A DNA stretch of 64,000 nucleotides from assembly GCA_016707115.1 (NCBI GenBank), contig JADJIH010000001.1:1-64000 (forward strand). Reading direction: 5' to 3'. Position 1 is the first letter of the stretch; each line of letters opens with the position of its first letter. Under the pieces are notes generated by a model, which saw nothing but the letters and a program-made list of their open reading frames with translations, had not been told where the DNA came from and did not search any database. Below, in pieces: positions 1 through 10,175 of this stretch. The stretch comes from Ignavibacteriales bacterium (GTDB taxonomy: Bacteria > Bacteroidota > Ignavibacteria > Ignavibacteriales > Ignavibacteriaceae). Both the position numbers and the translations under genes were made by a program.

Positions 1-414
1 GTCAGCTTTATAAAAACATTCTTCCACAACTTCATTTGAATCATTATAAACAAAAATATTTTCTAAGTGTCCATTGATGATTTTCTTTAATACATTTCCA
101 CGACTATCATATTCATAATCTGTTTCGTATTGTTTTTTTTGATCGGTTTTATTTTCAAAAATATTTTTAATGCAGTACCCATTAGAATCGATTATAAAAG
201 TTTTCTCCCATTCATTTACTAACGAAGAATCATCCATCTTGATTTCTTTGTGATGTTCAGTAATTGATTTTACAAAATTAGATTTGCATAATTGTTGTAA
301 TTCCTTTTGAGGATAGTAATTTTCAAGTTGCGCATACGTTGAGAGAAATGGAACCATCATAGAAAAAAATATTATTGTAATTGAAACTTGTGGAACAAAA
401 AACAGATTTTTCAT
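1..414 (-). CDS. Secreted YD-repeat-like protein, C-terminus off the window
   Basis: An open frame runs from an ATG at 414 to the left edge, so only the first 138 residues are present. It opens with a hydrophobic export signal ending near S-T-Y-A-Q. Further on it has a Y-x-Y-D-S-R-G-N-V-x-K segment followed by N-x-F-V-Y-N-D, the pattern of single YD/RHS-type repeats found in many Bacteroidota surface proteins. It lies 28 bases downstream of the deacetylase gene on the same strand and may be co-transcribed. Function unknown; the secretion call is firmer than the repeat assignment. Confidence 0.6.
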   Translation of the reverse strand, partial: MKNLFFVPQVSITIIFFSMMVPFLSTYAQLENYYPQKELQQLCKSNFVKSITEHHKEIKMDDSSLVNEWEKTFIIDSNGYCIKNIFENKTDQKKQYETDYEYDSRGNVLKKIINGHLENIFVYNDSNEVVEECFYKAD

Positions 415-441
415 TTTATAACCCTTTTCATAATATCTAAC

Positions 442-1398
442 TTACTCAGATTCAACTTCAGCAATATCCAGAATTGATTTTGGTACTTCCGGTTCACCAG
501 CATAAAAACTTTTATCAACTTTTCTTGTGTAACTCCAGCGATGAAACCAACTTATTCCGCCTCTGCCAATAAAGGTATCTTCAGTTTTGTAAGCTGTATC
601 TGTTAATGCTTCTTTCAAAGAAATAAAATCATAATTTCTTTTTAACAATTCTTCAGCTAACTCATCAAAGTAATCTGCGTTTAGCATATTAGCATGGACG
701 AGCAGAATTTGTTTTATTTCGCTTCCAAATAATTTTACTGATTGAGTTTCGAAGTAAATTGTTTTATCAATCATATAACTTACGTACTCTGAGCCAATTT
801 GTTTCATCAATTCATCATCATTTTTATTGTAAGCGTTTTCATAAGCGCGTGCATAAATCCATTCACCGTTATCTATAACAGGAGCAATTGTATAATTATG
901 TTCCTTAAGAAAATCTTCTAAAGCTTTCTTTTTCTCTAATGAATTTCCTGTATGCAAATATGGATGTCTGAAGTATTCTATTTTTTTATTCTTTTGTGAT
1001 AATAATTCGTTAGTGATTTTTTCACCTTTAATTATATCAGCAAAGAATTCTTCATTTTCTGTATTGTGATAATCAGGATGAGAGAATGTATGATTACCAA
1101 GATCAAGATCAGCATCAATCCAGATTTGTAATGCTTTTAATCTTGATGAATCCAAAACTTCATTCACATAAAGCTTGTATTCGTTTACAAATCCAATTGC
1201 AGGAATATTAAACTTTTTAATTGTGTTTAATAACTTTTGTGTTTGTTCAATCCATTGGTTTCCACCTTCCAAATATTTTGTATTCATCGGAAGATCATCA
1301 AAAGTTATAGCAATAAACCTTTGAGTTTTGGTATCCTGCGAGAATAAAAATGAGTTTAGTATGATTATGGAGAAAAAAATGCGAAAAACCTGAATCAT
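442..1398 (-). CDS. Secreted polysaccharide deacetylase family protein
   Basis: A 318-residue protein of the NodB-type (CE4) carbohydrate esterase family. Such enzymes remove N- or O-acetyl groups from envelope or extracellular polysaccharide using a metal-bound Asp-His-His site. Seen here: T-F-D-D-L at residues 32-36, G-N-H-T-F-S-H at 101-107 (both metal histidines) and R-H-P-Y at 144-147. A signal peptide ends at about F-S-Q (21). The frame is open for 26 codons further upstream, but the start at 1398 is chosen because AAAGGA lies just before it and the signal peptide begins there. Substrate cannot be told from sequence. Confidence 0.85.
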   Translation of the reverse strand: MIQVFRIFFSIIILNSFLFSQDTKTQRFIAITFDDLPMNTKYLEGGNQWIEQTQKLLNTIKKFNIPAIGFVNEYKLYVNEVLDSSRLKALQIWIDADLDLGNHTFSHPDYHNTENEEFFADIIKGEKITNELLSQKNKKIEYFRHPYLHTGNSLEKKKALEDFLKEHNYTIAPVIDNGEWIYARAYENAYNKNDDELMKQIGSEYVSYMIDKTIYFETQSVKLFGSEIKQILLVHANMLNADYFDELAEELLKRNYDFISLKEALTDTAYKTEDTFIGRGGISWFHRWSYTRKVDKSFYAGEPEVPKSILDIAEVESE

Positions 1399-1461
1399 TG
1401 AAAATCCTTTGTTATCTTTTTGTAAAGATAAAATAAACATTTCTTTTATAAAATTTCGTTT

Positions 1462-2238
1462 ATGAATCTCAAACAAAATCTAGAAAATCATTACAAAGCT
1501 TTTGATAGAACAAAACTTGAACCTGATCCTCTTCAGTTTCTTCATATGTTTAAGGATGAAAGAGATATTGAAGTTGTTGGATTGATTAGCTTCAATCTTT
1601 GCTTACGGTAATGTTAAGCAGATTGAAAATACTTTGAAGAAATTAATAATTGTGTTTGATGGAAAACCTTATTCGTTTATCAAAAACTTTTCTCTAAGTA
1701 AAGATTCAAAAATAATCTCTGGAATTAAACATAGGTTTTATTCTGAGGATGATGTTTTAAAATTGTTTATTATTCTAAACAAAGAGATTAAAAAGCATAA
1801 ATCCATCAAGCAAATATTTTTACAAGGTTACAATATTTCTGATGAAAATGTAAAAACGGAATATCAAATTTTTCAAAACACTTTATAAACTCATTTATTG
1901 AAACATTTGGTAAAGTTTCAGATGGCATAAAATTTATGTTTCCCTTACCGGAAAAGGGAAGTGCGTGTAAACGGATGAATCTGTTTCTCCGATGGATGGT
2001 CAGAAAAGATGAACTTGATTTTGGCTTGTGGAAAGAAATTTCAACCTCTAAACTTGTTATACCGGTAGATACACATATTGCGAGAATCAGCAGATTATTA
2101 AATTTAACAAAAAGAAAAAACGCTGATTGGAAAATGGCTGAAGAGATAACGAGTAAACTAAAAAAGTATGATGTAGAAGATCCCATAAAATATGATTTTG
2201 CAATCTGCCATATTGGAATAAGAAAATTAAAGTTTTAA
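1462..2238 (+). pseudogene. TIGR02757 (DUF2400) family protein, frameshifted
   Basis: Three frames must be joined to give one protein of about 258 residues. The N-terminus runs from the ATG at 1462. One extra base near 1588 breaks it, and removing that base restores G-L-I-A-S-I-F-A-Y-G-N. A second shift lies near 1875-1885. The C-terminal part has family hallmarks: G-S-A-C-K-R-M-N-L-F-L-R-W-M-V-R-K-D, then I-P-V-D-T-H, then D-P-I-K-Y-D-F-A. Function of the family is unknown; the fold resembles HhH-type DNA glycosylases, which is family knowledge and not shown here. It is divergent from the deacetylase. Two breaks in 0.8 kb mean either decay or sequencing error. Confidence 0.7.
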
Positions 2239-2271
2239 GTTTATTGACATAGAAAGTTAAAAAAAATATCA

Positions 2272-4350
2272 ATGAAAAGACTTACTGAAGATAGTAATCA
2301 GTTTAAATATAAATTGTATTTCCTGTCTGTTGCAATTTTTATTTCAATTGCGGTTTATCTTATTTATAATGATAGAAAAATGCAATAGAAGATGAACTTT
2401 ACAGGCATGTTGCAACAATTAAAGAGATAAAGCTTGCTCAAATAGAGAAAGAACAGCTTCAAAAAAAAAAAGCTATTGCTTCTTTTCTTCTACTTCCGAA
2501 ATAAAAAATGATTTAAAGACTTTATTTACAAAAAAAGCAATCCCCCGCATTATTGAATAACATTAATAAGTGGACCAATGAAATAAAATATGATTTTGAA
2601 TTTGTAAGCATTAACATATTTAATAAAAATGCAGATCTGCTTTTATTCAACAGATAGCACTCATGCAATTTTTGAGCACTTTTTGAAACATGAACTAGTA
2701 GTAATGCTTCAAAAGGATTCTTCAGCACTTTCAAATCTTTATTTAGGTGATAATAAAAAACTTTTGCAGGCAATCATTACACCAATTAAAAATGCAAATG
2801 TAATAGTTGGTTATTTATGGACTGAAATTTCATTTTTTGAATATCTGCATCCAATAATATCCTATACCAAACAGGAAACTGAAGATGTTGAATACATCCT
2901 GCTAAAAAAGCAAAGTGATTTAGGATTTATACTTAGAGATATTCAGGAAAATAATGAATTTAAAATCCGCACAATTCCAATCAGTAAACAAGATAAAAAT
3001 GAACTTGAATCATTTATAAAAGGAAAAGATTTTTTTAAAGATGCAAAGTTTAAAGGATCCAAAATATTCGCATCAGTAAATGAGATTCCGGGAACTGATT
3101 GGATACTACTTGCAAAAATAAATCAGGAAAAAGTTGCAGAATCCACAAAGAATACTGCGCTATTAGTTTCAATAATTTCGGTATTGTTAATCATACTTTC
3201 GGCAAGCATAACTTATGCAATATGGAAACGAAGCCGTTTACATTTTTTGACCCGTACTTTCACATTAAGAAAAGAAAAAGATGCGTTAACTGAACGTTAT
3301 ACTTCTTTAACAAAGTATGCTAATGATATGATACTTAGTGTTGATAAGAATGGAAAAATTTTAGAAGCCAATCAAAAGGCTTTTAATTCTTATGGATATT
3401 CAACTGATGAACTTCTGAAAATGGAATTACTAGATCTAAGTTTTGATAGAAAAAAAGATGTTGAGGTTATTTTCTCTTCCATTAATAATCCTAATGGAAT
3501 TCTGTTTGAAACAAATCATAAAAGAAAAAATGGAACAATCATTCCGGTTGAAATAAGTGCTAAACTAATTAAGCAAGGTGATGAAGAAATTCTTTTAGCG
3601 ATCATTCGTGATAACACTGAAAGAAAAAAACTTGAACTCGATTTAATACTTGCAAAAGATAAAGCTGAAGAAATGGATCGACTAAAAACTACTTTCTTAT
3701 CAAATATGAGTCACGAACTTAACACACCTATGAGCGGAATTATTGGCTTCTCAGAATTATTGCTTTCTGAAATGGACAATAAAAATCATCGAGAAATGGC
3801 AAAGATAATTCACAAAAGCGGTAAACGATTAAATGAAACTCTTAATTCAATTCTTGATCTTTCCAAGATTGAATCACAAAAACTTGATTTGAAGATTAGC
3901 AGTATTGATCTTATAACAATGATAAAAGAATGTAAATATGTTCTTTTCTGATAGTGTAAATAAAAAGGTTTAAAGTTTAACATTTTGTATGATCAGGAGA
4001 AGGTTTTTATCAAATCCGATCAAAATATTGTTCATAAAATCTTATGCAACATTATAGATAACGCAGTTAAATACACAAATGAAGGATCGATTATTATAAA
4101 TATAAGTGAGAATCATAAAAATGCAATAATAAAAGTAACCGATACTGGTATTGGGATTCCTAAGGAAAATCTTAATCAAATATTTGAACCATTTAGACAG
4201 GGAAGTGAAGGACTTAATAGAAAATTTGAGGGAATGGGGCTTGGGTTAACAATCACTAAAAAATATGTTGAAATACTTGGCGGAAAATTAAATATTGAAA
4301 GTGAACATGGCAATGGAACCGCTATTGAAATTATACTTCCAAAGAATTAG
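2272..4350 (+). pseudogene. Hybrid-less sensor histidine kinase (PAS-HisKA-HATPase), about seven frame breaks
   Basis: The reconstructed protein has an N-terminal membrane helix (from the ATG at 2272), an extracytoplasmic sensor region, a second membrane helix near 3150-3220, a PAS domain (about 3310-3640), a HisKA domain with the phosphoacceptor in S-H-E-L-N-T-P (near 3710) and a HATPase domain (D-T-G-I-G-I-P near 4140, G-M-G-L-G-L near 4235). Breaks are inferred near 2385, 2488, 2536, 2545, 2650, 3945 and 3965. Most fall in A, T or C runs; the last two compensate each other across S-D-S-V-N-K-K. No response regulator gene is adjacent. All domains are recognisable with well-kept catalytic motifs, so decay must be recent or the breaks are sequence errors. 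Confidence 0.75.
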
Positions 4351-4406
4351 TGTTCTTAAATAATTAAGATTTTAACCAATTATCTTTCTAAAAGATAAAA
4401 AATGTG

Positions 4407-4438
4407 TTGAGAATGATGAGCTTTCCTGCTTAACTTTA
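4407..4438 (+). promoter_or_regulatory. Probable promoter of the OPT transporter gene
   Basis: TTGAGA at 4407-4412 and TAACTTTA at 4431-4438 are separated by 18 bases. The second element fits the TAnnTTTG -7 consensus of Bacteroidota, with the last base differing. The predicted start of transcription lies about 65 bases before the ATG at 4507. Confidence 0.5.
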
Positions 4439-4506
4439 GCCCACTATTTTTAGAGAATATGTGGCTCTAACCACAATTTTAATTGCTCAGTAATAGGAGA
4501 AAAAAA

Positions 4507-6459
4507 ATGGCAGAGCAAAAACCATTTGTTCCTTTTGTCTCACCTGAAACCAATATGGCGGAATTTACTGTCCGTGCACTCTTAATCGGATTAGTACTTG
4601 CTGTTGTACTTGGTGCCGCAAATGCATACTTAGGATTAAAAGCCGGAATGACAATCGCTGCAACGTATCCCGCTGCTGTTATTGGAATGGCTTTAATCAA
4701 ATTAATGAAAGGTACAATTTTAGAAGAAAACTTTACCAGAACTGTTGGTTCTATTGGAGAATCAATTGCTGCTGGAGCAATCTTCACGTTACCCGCATTT
4801 TTTATTGCAGGTATATGGAATCCTTTCTTTACACCTGGTAATTATATGATATCAGCCGCAATTATGGTTGCAGGTGGTATTCTTTGAATTATGTTTGTTG
4901 CTTTACTCAGAAGAGTAATGGTTGAAGATGTTGAATTACCTTTTCCTGAATCTGTTGCCGCTGCAGAAATACACAAAGCAGGAAGACACGGCGGTGGTGG
5001 TTCCAAATTTTTATTTGGCGCAATGGGTATTGGTGCAGTCATTCAATCCTTAGGTCAGTTTAAATTATTTGCAACTTCCTGGGATAAACTTATTCCACTT
5101 GGTAAAGGTAGTTTACTATTTAAATCTCCGGATGTTAGTCCTGCATATATGGGAGTTGGCTATATTATTGGTCCCAGATTAGCAGCACTTAACTTTTCCG
5201 GTGGTGTGCTTGCTTGGGGATTATTAACACCAATGATTGCATACTTTAAGTATTATGGTCAGGAACTTCCAGCAGATTTTGATTGGGCTGCAACAATGGT
5301 TACAGTTTGGAAAAGTTATGTAAGACCAATTGCTATAGGCGGAATGTTAGTTGGAGCAGGTTTTACTTTATTTAAGATGAGAAAAAGTCTTGCCACTGGT
5401 ATTGCACGTTCAGTTGGTGATGTTAAAAAAGCTGCAACAGGTGAGCACGTTGAAATTAGAACTGAAAAAGATATAAGTTTTAAATGGATTATGATTGGAA
5501 TTTTAGGAACCGCAGTTGCTACATTTTTCATTTATAATTATTTCGCACAAAATGTTCTTGCTGCATTAGTTGCAACAATTGTTATGATTGTTGCCGGATT
5601 TTTCTTTGCCGCTGTTTCCGGTTACTTAGTTGGAATTATCGGTTCAAGTAATAATCCTATAAGCGGATTAACATTATCTACATTAGTAGTTGCAGCAATT
5701 TTAATGGTTGCCCTAGGAATGAAAGGAACACAAGGTGTTGCCGCAGTTCTTGGTGTTGCTGCAGTTGTTTGCGTTGCGGCTGCAGTTGCAGGCGAAATGT
5801 TACAGGATTTAAAAGCCGGACATTTTCTTGGTGGTACTCCCTGGAAAATGCAGGTTGGTGATATTATAGGAGTTGTTGTTTCTGCTGCGATTATGTTCAT
5901 TCCACTTTTAATATTGCACGAAGGCGATATTAAAATGGGCGGAACAGGATTTGGCGGAGATAAATTACCTGCACCACAAGCAAGTTTAATGGCAATTCTT
6001 TCAAAAGGTATTGTTGCCGGTGATATGGAATGGATTTTAATTTTTGTTGGAATGTTAATGGGTGTTGGTTTTATTTTAATGAATGTTAAAAGTCCAATGC
6101 TTGTAAGCGTTGGAATGTATCTTCCTTTAGGAACTACATTTGCCATTTTTGTTGGCGGTATGATTAAAGGAATCGTTGAAAGAGTTAATGCTAAGAAAGG
6201 CTTTAATGATGCACAGAAATCAAGAGTAGAGAATAACGGAGTATTGCTTGCAGCAGGATTGATTGCAGGTGAGGCGCTCATTGGACTCTTGTTTGCCGGG
6301 CTTGCGTTTGGAGAAATCAAATTATTTGAATTTTTCGCACAGCCATCTTTCTTAGTTAGCTTAGTTGTATTTGGATTAATTGGTTGGATTCTTGTTCAGA
6401 TTCCGGTTAAGAATGCCGGTAAACCTGATGATCCTGCACCACCACAGGTTTCTATGTAA
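4507..6459 (+). CDS. OPT-family oligopeptide transporter, interrupted by one in-frame TGA
   Basis: A polytopic membrane protein of about 650 codons in the OPT superfamily (TIGR00733-like), which takes up oligopeptides or metal chelates with protons. The start at 4507 follows AGGAGA at a spacing of 8 bases. The N-terminal part has N-A-Y-L-G-L-K-A-G-M-T and the family phrase around G-G-I-L. A TGA at 4885-4887 stops the frame right after G-G-I-L, and the same frame continues with I-M-F-V-A-L-L-R-R. Homologues usually carry Gly there, so GGA to TGA (one G-to-T change) is the simplest explanation. The PqqD-like and dipeptidase genes downstream suggest peptide import and breakdown. Confidence 0.85.
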
Positions 6460-6470
6460 ATATTCCAAAG

Positions 6471-6550
6471 TCATCTTGAGCGAAGTCGAAAGATGATCGT
6501 TGCCAATTTATTTCAATTAAGTGTCACACTTCGACTTTGCTCAGTGTGAC
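6471..6550. repeat. Pair of imperfect hairpins carrying an inverted GAGCGAAGTCGAA-like core
   Basis: TCATCTT (6471-6477) pairs with AAGATGA (6490-6496), and GTCACACT (6523-6530) pairs with AGTGTGAC (6543-6550). The loops carry inverted versions of one core (TTGAGCGAAGTCGAAA and TTCGACTTTGCTCA), so the whole block is also an inverted repeat. This is typical of short interspersed elements in Bacteroidota intergenic DNA. Confidence 0.6.
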
Positions 6551-6581
6551 ATTGATTTTTTAAGGCAAGTTCTACAGTTTT

Positions 6582-6953
6582 ATGGCATTATCATTTAAAG
6601 AACGAAAAAAAATCTTAAAGAGTGTTAATACACTTGATCTTACTCCAATAAAACTTTATTCTGAAGAAGTTGATAAAGATGAGTTGGTAACGGTTATTAT
6701 ACCCAAATTTAAAAACAAGATTGTTGTAAAATTAATTTCACCAAAACTTAAAAGTGATCATTTTAAAGTAAAACTTGATAAGTTTGGTTCTGCTACCTGG
6801 TTAAAAATAAATAGCAAAACAAAAGTAGAGCAGATAATAAAAGATCTTAAGAAAAAATTTGGTGATGAAATTAAAGAAGAACACGAAAGAACTACAAAAT
6901 TTATATTTCAATTATATACACAAGGATTTATTTCATTTAAAGAATTAAACTAA
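6582..6953 (+). CDS. PqqD-like small protein
   Basis: A 123-residue protein whose C-terminal half has the PqqD pattern: V-K-L-D-K-F-G-S-A-T-W at about residues 64-74, an I-I-K-D-L-K-K-K-F-G helix at about 85-94, and a closing helix ending Y-T-Q-G-F-I. PqqD domains are peptide-binding winged-helix chaperones in PQQ and other RiPP pathways. A basic N-terminal extension of about 50 residues precedes the domain. No radical SAM enzyme or precursor peptide is nearby. It sits 13 bases before the dipeptidase gene and is probably co-transcribed with it, so a link to peptide handling is inferred only from context. Confidence 0.6.
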   Translation: MALSFKERKKILKSVNTLDLTPIKLYSEEVDKDELVTVIIPKFKNKIVVKLISPKLKSDHFKVKLDKFGSATWLKINSKTKVEQIIKDLKKKFGDEIKEEHERTTKFIFQLYTQGFISFKELN

Positions 6954-6966
6954 AAGGAGATTTCTT

Positions 6967-8426
6967 ATGGGATCAGTATTAGGTCATTTAAAACCAGAAT
7001 TGGTTTGGTACCATTTCGAGGAAATTTGTAAATATCCTCGACCATCAAAAAAAGAAGAAAAAATTGCTGAGTATGTTGTTTCTGTTGGTAAACGTTTAGG
7101 TCTTCAAGTAGAAAAAGATAAGTTTGGAAATATTGTTATTCGTAAACCAGCTACTCCAGGATTGGAAAATCTTAAAACAGTAGTACTTCAAGGTCATATC
7201 GATATGGTTTGTGAAAAGAACAGAGACGTTGAACACGATTTTGATAAAGATCCAATTTATCCATACATAGATGGTGATTGGGTAAAAGCAAAAGGTACAA
7301 CGCTTGGTGCAGATAATGGAATTGGCGTTGCATGCGCTCTTGCTGTTCTTGAAGCTAAAGATGTCGAACATGGACCACTAGAGTGTTTATTTACTCTTGA
7401 TGAAGAAACAGGTTTAACAGGTGCATCAAGTTTAAAGAAGAACTGGCTTAAAGCAGATATTCTTATAAATATGGATTCTGAAGATCTCGGAACAATATTT
7501 ATCGGATGTTCAGGTGGAAAAAACACTGCTGCAACATTTAAATCTAAGTTAGAAAAATCTCCAAGAAACTATTCAACATTTGAATTAAAAGTTGCCGGCT
7601 TAAAAGGCGGACACTCTGGCCTTGAAATTCATGTTGGAAGAGGTAATGCTGTAAAGATTCTAAACAGAGCAATCTGGAGTTATTCTCAAGAAAATAATAT
7701 TAGGCTTGCAGAGATAAACGGCGGAAATAAACACAACGCAATACCTCGTGAAGCATTTGCAGTTGTTCTTGTTCCAAAGAATGATGAAAAGAAATTGAAA
7801 AAATTTGTTGCAAAATATAATGATACGGTAAAAGCAGAGTATGTTTCTGTTGAACCTGATTTAATGGTTTCTATGGAAAACATTCAACTCCTGAAAAAGT
7901 GATGGATGAAAAAACACAGAAACATTTATTAAATGCTTTGTATTCGATTCCTCACGGCGTAATTAAAATGTCAAACGATATTCCAGGTTTGGTCGAAACA
8001 TCAACAAATCTTGCTGTTGTAGAAACCAAAGGAAAGAATGTTAATATAGTTACAAGTCAGCGCAGTCCTGTAGCATCGGAGAATGTAGATATAACCAATA
8101 TGGTTTCTTCAGTACTTAAGCTTGCCGGTGCAGAGATTAGTTATGGCGATGGATATCCTGGCTGGGCCCCTGATATTCATTCAGATATTCTTAAAGTATT
8201 TAAATCTACATTTACTAAAATGTATGGTAAAGAGCCAGAAGTAACTGCAATTCACGCAGGTTTAGAGTGCGGAATAATAAAAGAAAAATATCCAAATATG
8301 GATATGATTTCTTTTGGTCCTACAATGCGTGATGTGCATTCTCCTGCTGAAAAATTACAAATATCAACCGTACCGGAATTTTATAATCAACTTAAAACAG
8401 TATTAAAAAATATTCCGGCTAAGTAA
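6967..8426 (+). CDS. pepD: Aminoacyl-histidine dipeptidase (M20C, PepD), one frameshift
   Basis: A cytoplasmic di-zinc dipeptidase of the M20C family that cleaves Xaa-His and other dipeptides. The N-terminal frame shows L-Q-G-H-I-D-M-V (metal His77 and Asp79), G-A-D-N-G-I (Asp116) and D-E-E-T-G (catalytic Glu146 and metal Glu147), then the lid-domain G-G-H-S-G. The second frame carries the metal-binding H-A-G-L-E-C-G and G-P-T-M-R-D-V-H-S-P. The frames join near 7880-7890, where one base seems to be missing in AAAACATTCAAC. The total of about 486 residues matches the usual family length. SD AAGGAGA precedes the ATG. A strong terminator follows the stop. Confidence 0.88.
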
Positions 8427-8450
8427 TTTGTTTGATGTTTCAGACCTTCA

Positions 8451-8485
8451 AAGCAGATACTTTTATTAAGTATCTGCTTTTTTTT
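8451..8485 (+). terminator. Rho-independent terminator after the dipeptidase gene
   Basis: AAGCAGATAC (8451-8460) pairs perfectly with GTATCTGCTT (8470-8479) around a 9-base loop and is followed at once by a T tract. Confidence 0.9.
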
Positions 8486-8523
8486 ATATTATTGCTATTA
8501 GTTGTTATTAAAACAAATAAAAT

Positions 8524-8602
8524 GTCACATTGAGCTTGTCAAAATGTGACTTATCCTAAATCTAATTCAGTCTTCGACAGTTCGCCGCGGCGAACAGACT
8601 GA
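8524..8602. repeat. Two intergenic hairpins of interspersed-element type
   Basis: GTCACATT (8524-8531) pairs with AATGTGAC (8543-8550). Further on TCAGTCT (8567-8573) pairs with AGACTGA (8596-8602), enclosing an inner palindrome TTCGCCGCGGCGAA. The first hairpin and its TGAGCTTGTCAA loop resemble the block at 6471-6550, so both are probably members of one family. Confidence 0.55.
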
Positions 8603-8618
8603 CAAAATCCATAATATT

Positions 8619-10121
8619 ATGAACACAAAAGAACTTTCTCTCAAACCTCAGCCATCTTCTTTTTTAAGATGGAGTGCATTGTTATTAATAAGTTTAGCAA
8701 TGATGGGCAACTATTATATTTATGATAGCATAAGTCCGCTTGCTGATTTATTAAAAACGCAGCTTGGATTTTCAGATTCCAATATTGGATTGCTGAATGC
8801 AATTTATTCTTTTCCCAATATTATCATGGTTCTAATCGGCGGATTGCTGATTGATAGAATTGGTACAAAAACATCTGTACTAATATTTACTGCACTTATT
8901 ATGATTGGTTCGATAGTAACTGCAATAACTGGTAATATCTGGATGATGTCTGCAGGCAGATTAATTTTTGGTCTGGGTGCTGAATCGATGATTGTCGCAA
9001 TTACAACAATTATCGCTCGTTGGTTCAAAGGTAAAGAATTATCATTTGCATTTGGATTAAATCTAACGGTTGCGAGATTGGGCTCATTCCTTGCTCTCAA
9101 TTCACCGAGTTGGGGAAAAAGTTTATATGAATATTGGCAATCACCCTTATGGATAACTGTTGCAGGCGGAGTATTTGCATTTATTTGTATTGGAGTTTAT
9201 TTCTTTTTAGACATCTATGCAAGTAAGAATTATGATTTACCAAAAGAGGGCGAACAGGATGCAATTTTACTTTCCGATATTTTAAGAATTAAAGAAAGAA
9301 CAAGATGGTTTCTCTTTGCTGGAATATCATTAGTTGTAATAATTCTAACTATTGTTTCACCTGATAACTGGGCCATATATCTAATAGCTTTAATAGTTGC
9401 AATGTTAGTTCTCTTTCTCAAAGCAAAATCATTTTCAACATCATTCTGGTATATAACTGCACTTTGCGTTACATTTTATTCGGCAATGTTTCCTTTCCAA
9501 ACATTTGCAATTAAATTTTTTCAGGAAGCACACGGAACAAGCAGAGAAGTTGGCGGAAACCTTTCCAGCATATTAACACTTGCTGCAATGATATTTACTC
9601 CATTATTTGGTTTACTTGCGGACAAGATTGGTAAAAGATCTTTGTTAATGATGTTCGGATCATTATTAATTATTCCTGTTTATTTAATGATGGCTTATCA
9701 ATTTGGTAAACCTGAAGTTATGAATGAAAGTGACTTTATAAATATTACAATATCATTTTTTGATATTGATGCAGCTATTCCGATTTACTTAATCTTACCA
9801 ATGGCAATGATGGGAATTGCATTCTCACTTATTCCGGCAGTTATGTGGCCTTCAGTTGCCATCATTGTAGATTCATCAAAACTTGGAACCGCCTACGGAT
9901 TGATGACAATGATTCAGAATATCGGATTGTTTGGATTTAATTTGTTAATAGGTTTTGCAAATGATTACTCTGGTGCAAGTGCAACAAATCCTGGCGGTTA
10001 TACTCCTGGGATGTGGATTTTTTCTACACTAGGATTTTTAGGATTACTGTTTGCATTTCTACTTAGAAAATCAGAAACCGGACCGAATGCACACGGTCTT
10101 GAAAAGGGGATGACAAAATAG
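8619..10121 (+). CDS. MFS transporter
   Basis: A 500-residue polytopic protein with the major facilitator pattern: about 12 membrane segments in two halves. The loop G-G-L-L-I-D-R-I-G-T-K-T (residues about 73-84) matches MFS motif A between helices 2 and 3, and G-L-L-A-D-K-I-G-K-R repeats it in the second half. It is preceded by an interspersed repeat and has no clear SD. The substrate cannot be read from sequence. Its position between peptidase genes is compatible with amino-acid or peptide transport, but this is guesswork. Confidence 0.85.
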   Translation: MNTKELSLKPQPSSFLRWSALLLISLAMMGNYYIYDSISPLADLLKTQLGFSDSNIGLLNAIYSFPNIIMVLIGGLLIDRIGTKTSVLIFTALIMIGSIVTAITGNIWMMSAGRLIFGLGAESMIVAITTIIARWFKGKELSFAFGLNLTVARLGSFLALNSPSWGKSLYEYWQSPLWITVAGGVFAFICIGVYFFLDIYASKNYDLPKEGEQDAILLSDILRIKERTRWFLFAGISLVVIILTIVSPDNWAIYLIALIVAMLVLFLKAKSFSTSFWYITALCVTFYSAMFPFQTFAIKFFQEAHGTSREVGGNLSSILTLAAMIFTPLFGLLADKIGKRSLLMMFGSLLIIPVYLMMAYQFGKPEVMNESDFINITISFFDIDAAIPIYLILPMAMMGIAFSLIPAVMWPSVAIIVDSSKLGTAYGLMTMIQNIGLFGFNLLIGFANDYSGASATNPGGYTPGMWIFSTLGFLGLLFAFLLRKSETGPNAHGLEKGMTK

Positions 10122-10175
10122 AATTTAATTAACTTCGGCAGGGGATAAAATTCAATTCATCAATTTGGAGAGAAA

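Noticed and set aside
4885..4887. TGA recoding or a changed genetic code
   Set aside because: Many intact genes in the window end with TGA, and no selenocysteine-type hairpin or context was recognised at this site.
5622..6320. 232-codon minus-strand open frame within the OPT gene
   Set aside because: It lies opposite a clear membrane protein and is rich in Pro, Ser, Ile and Thr as expected from antisense reading of such a gene.
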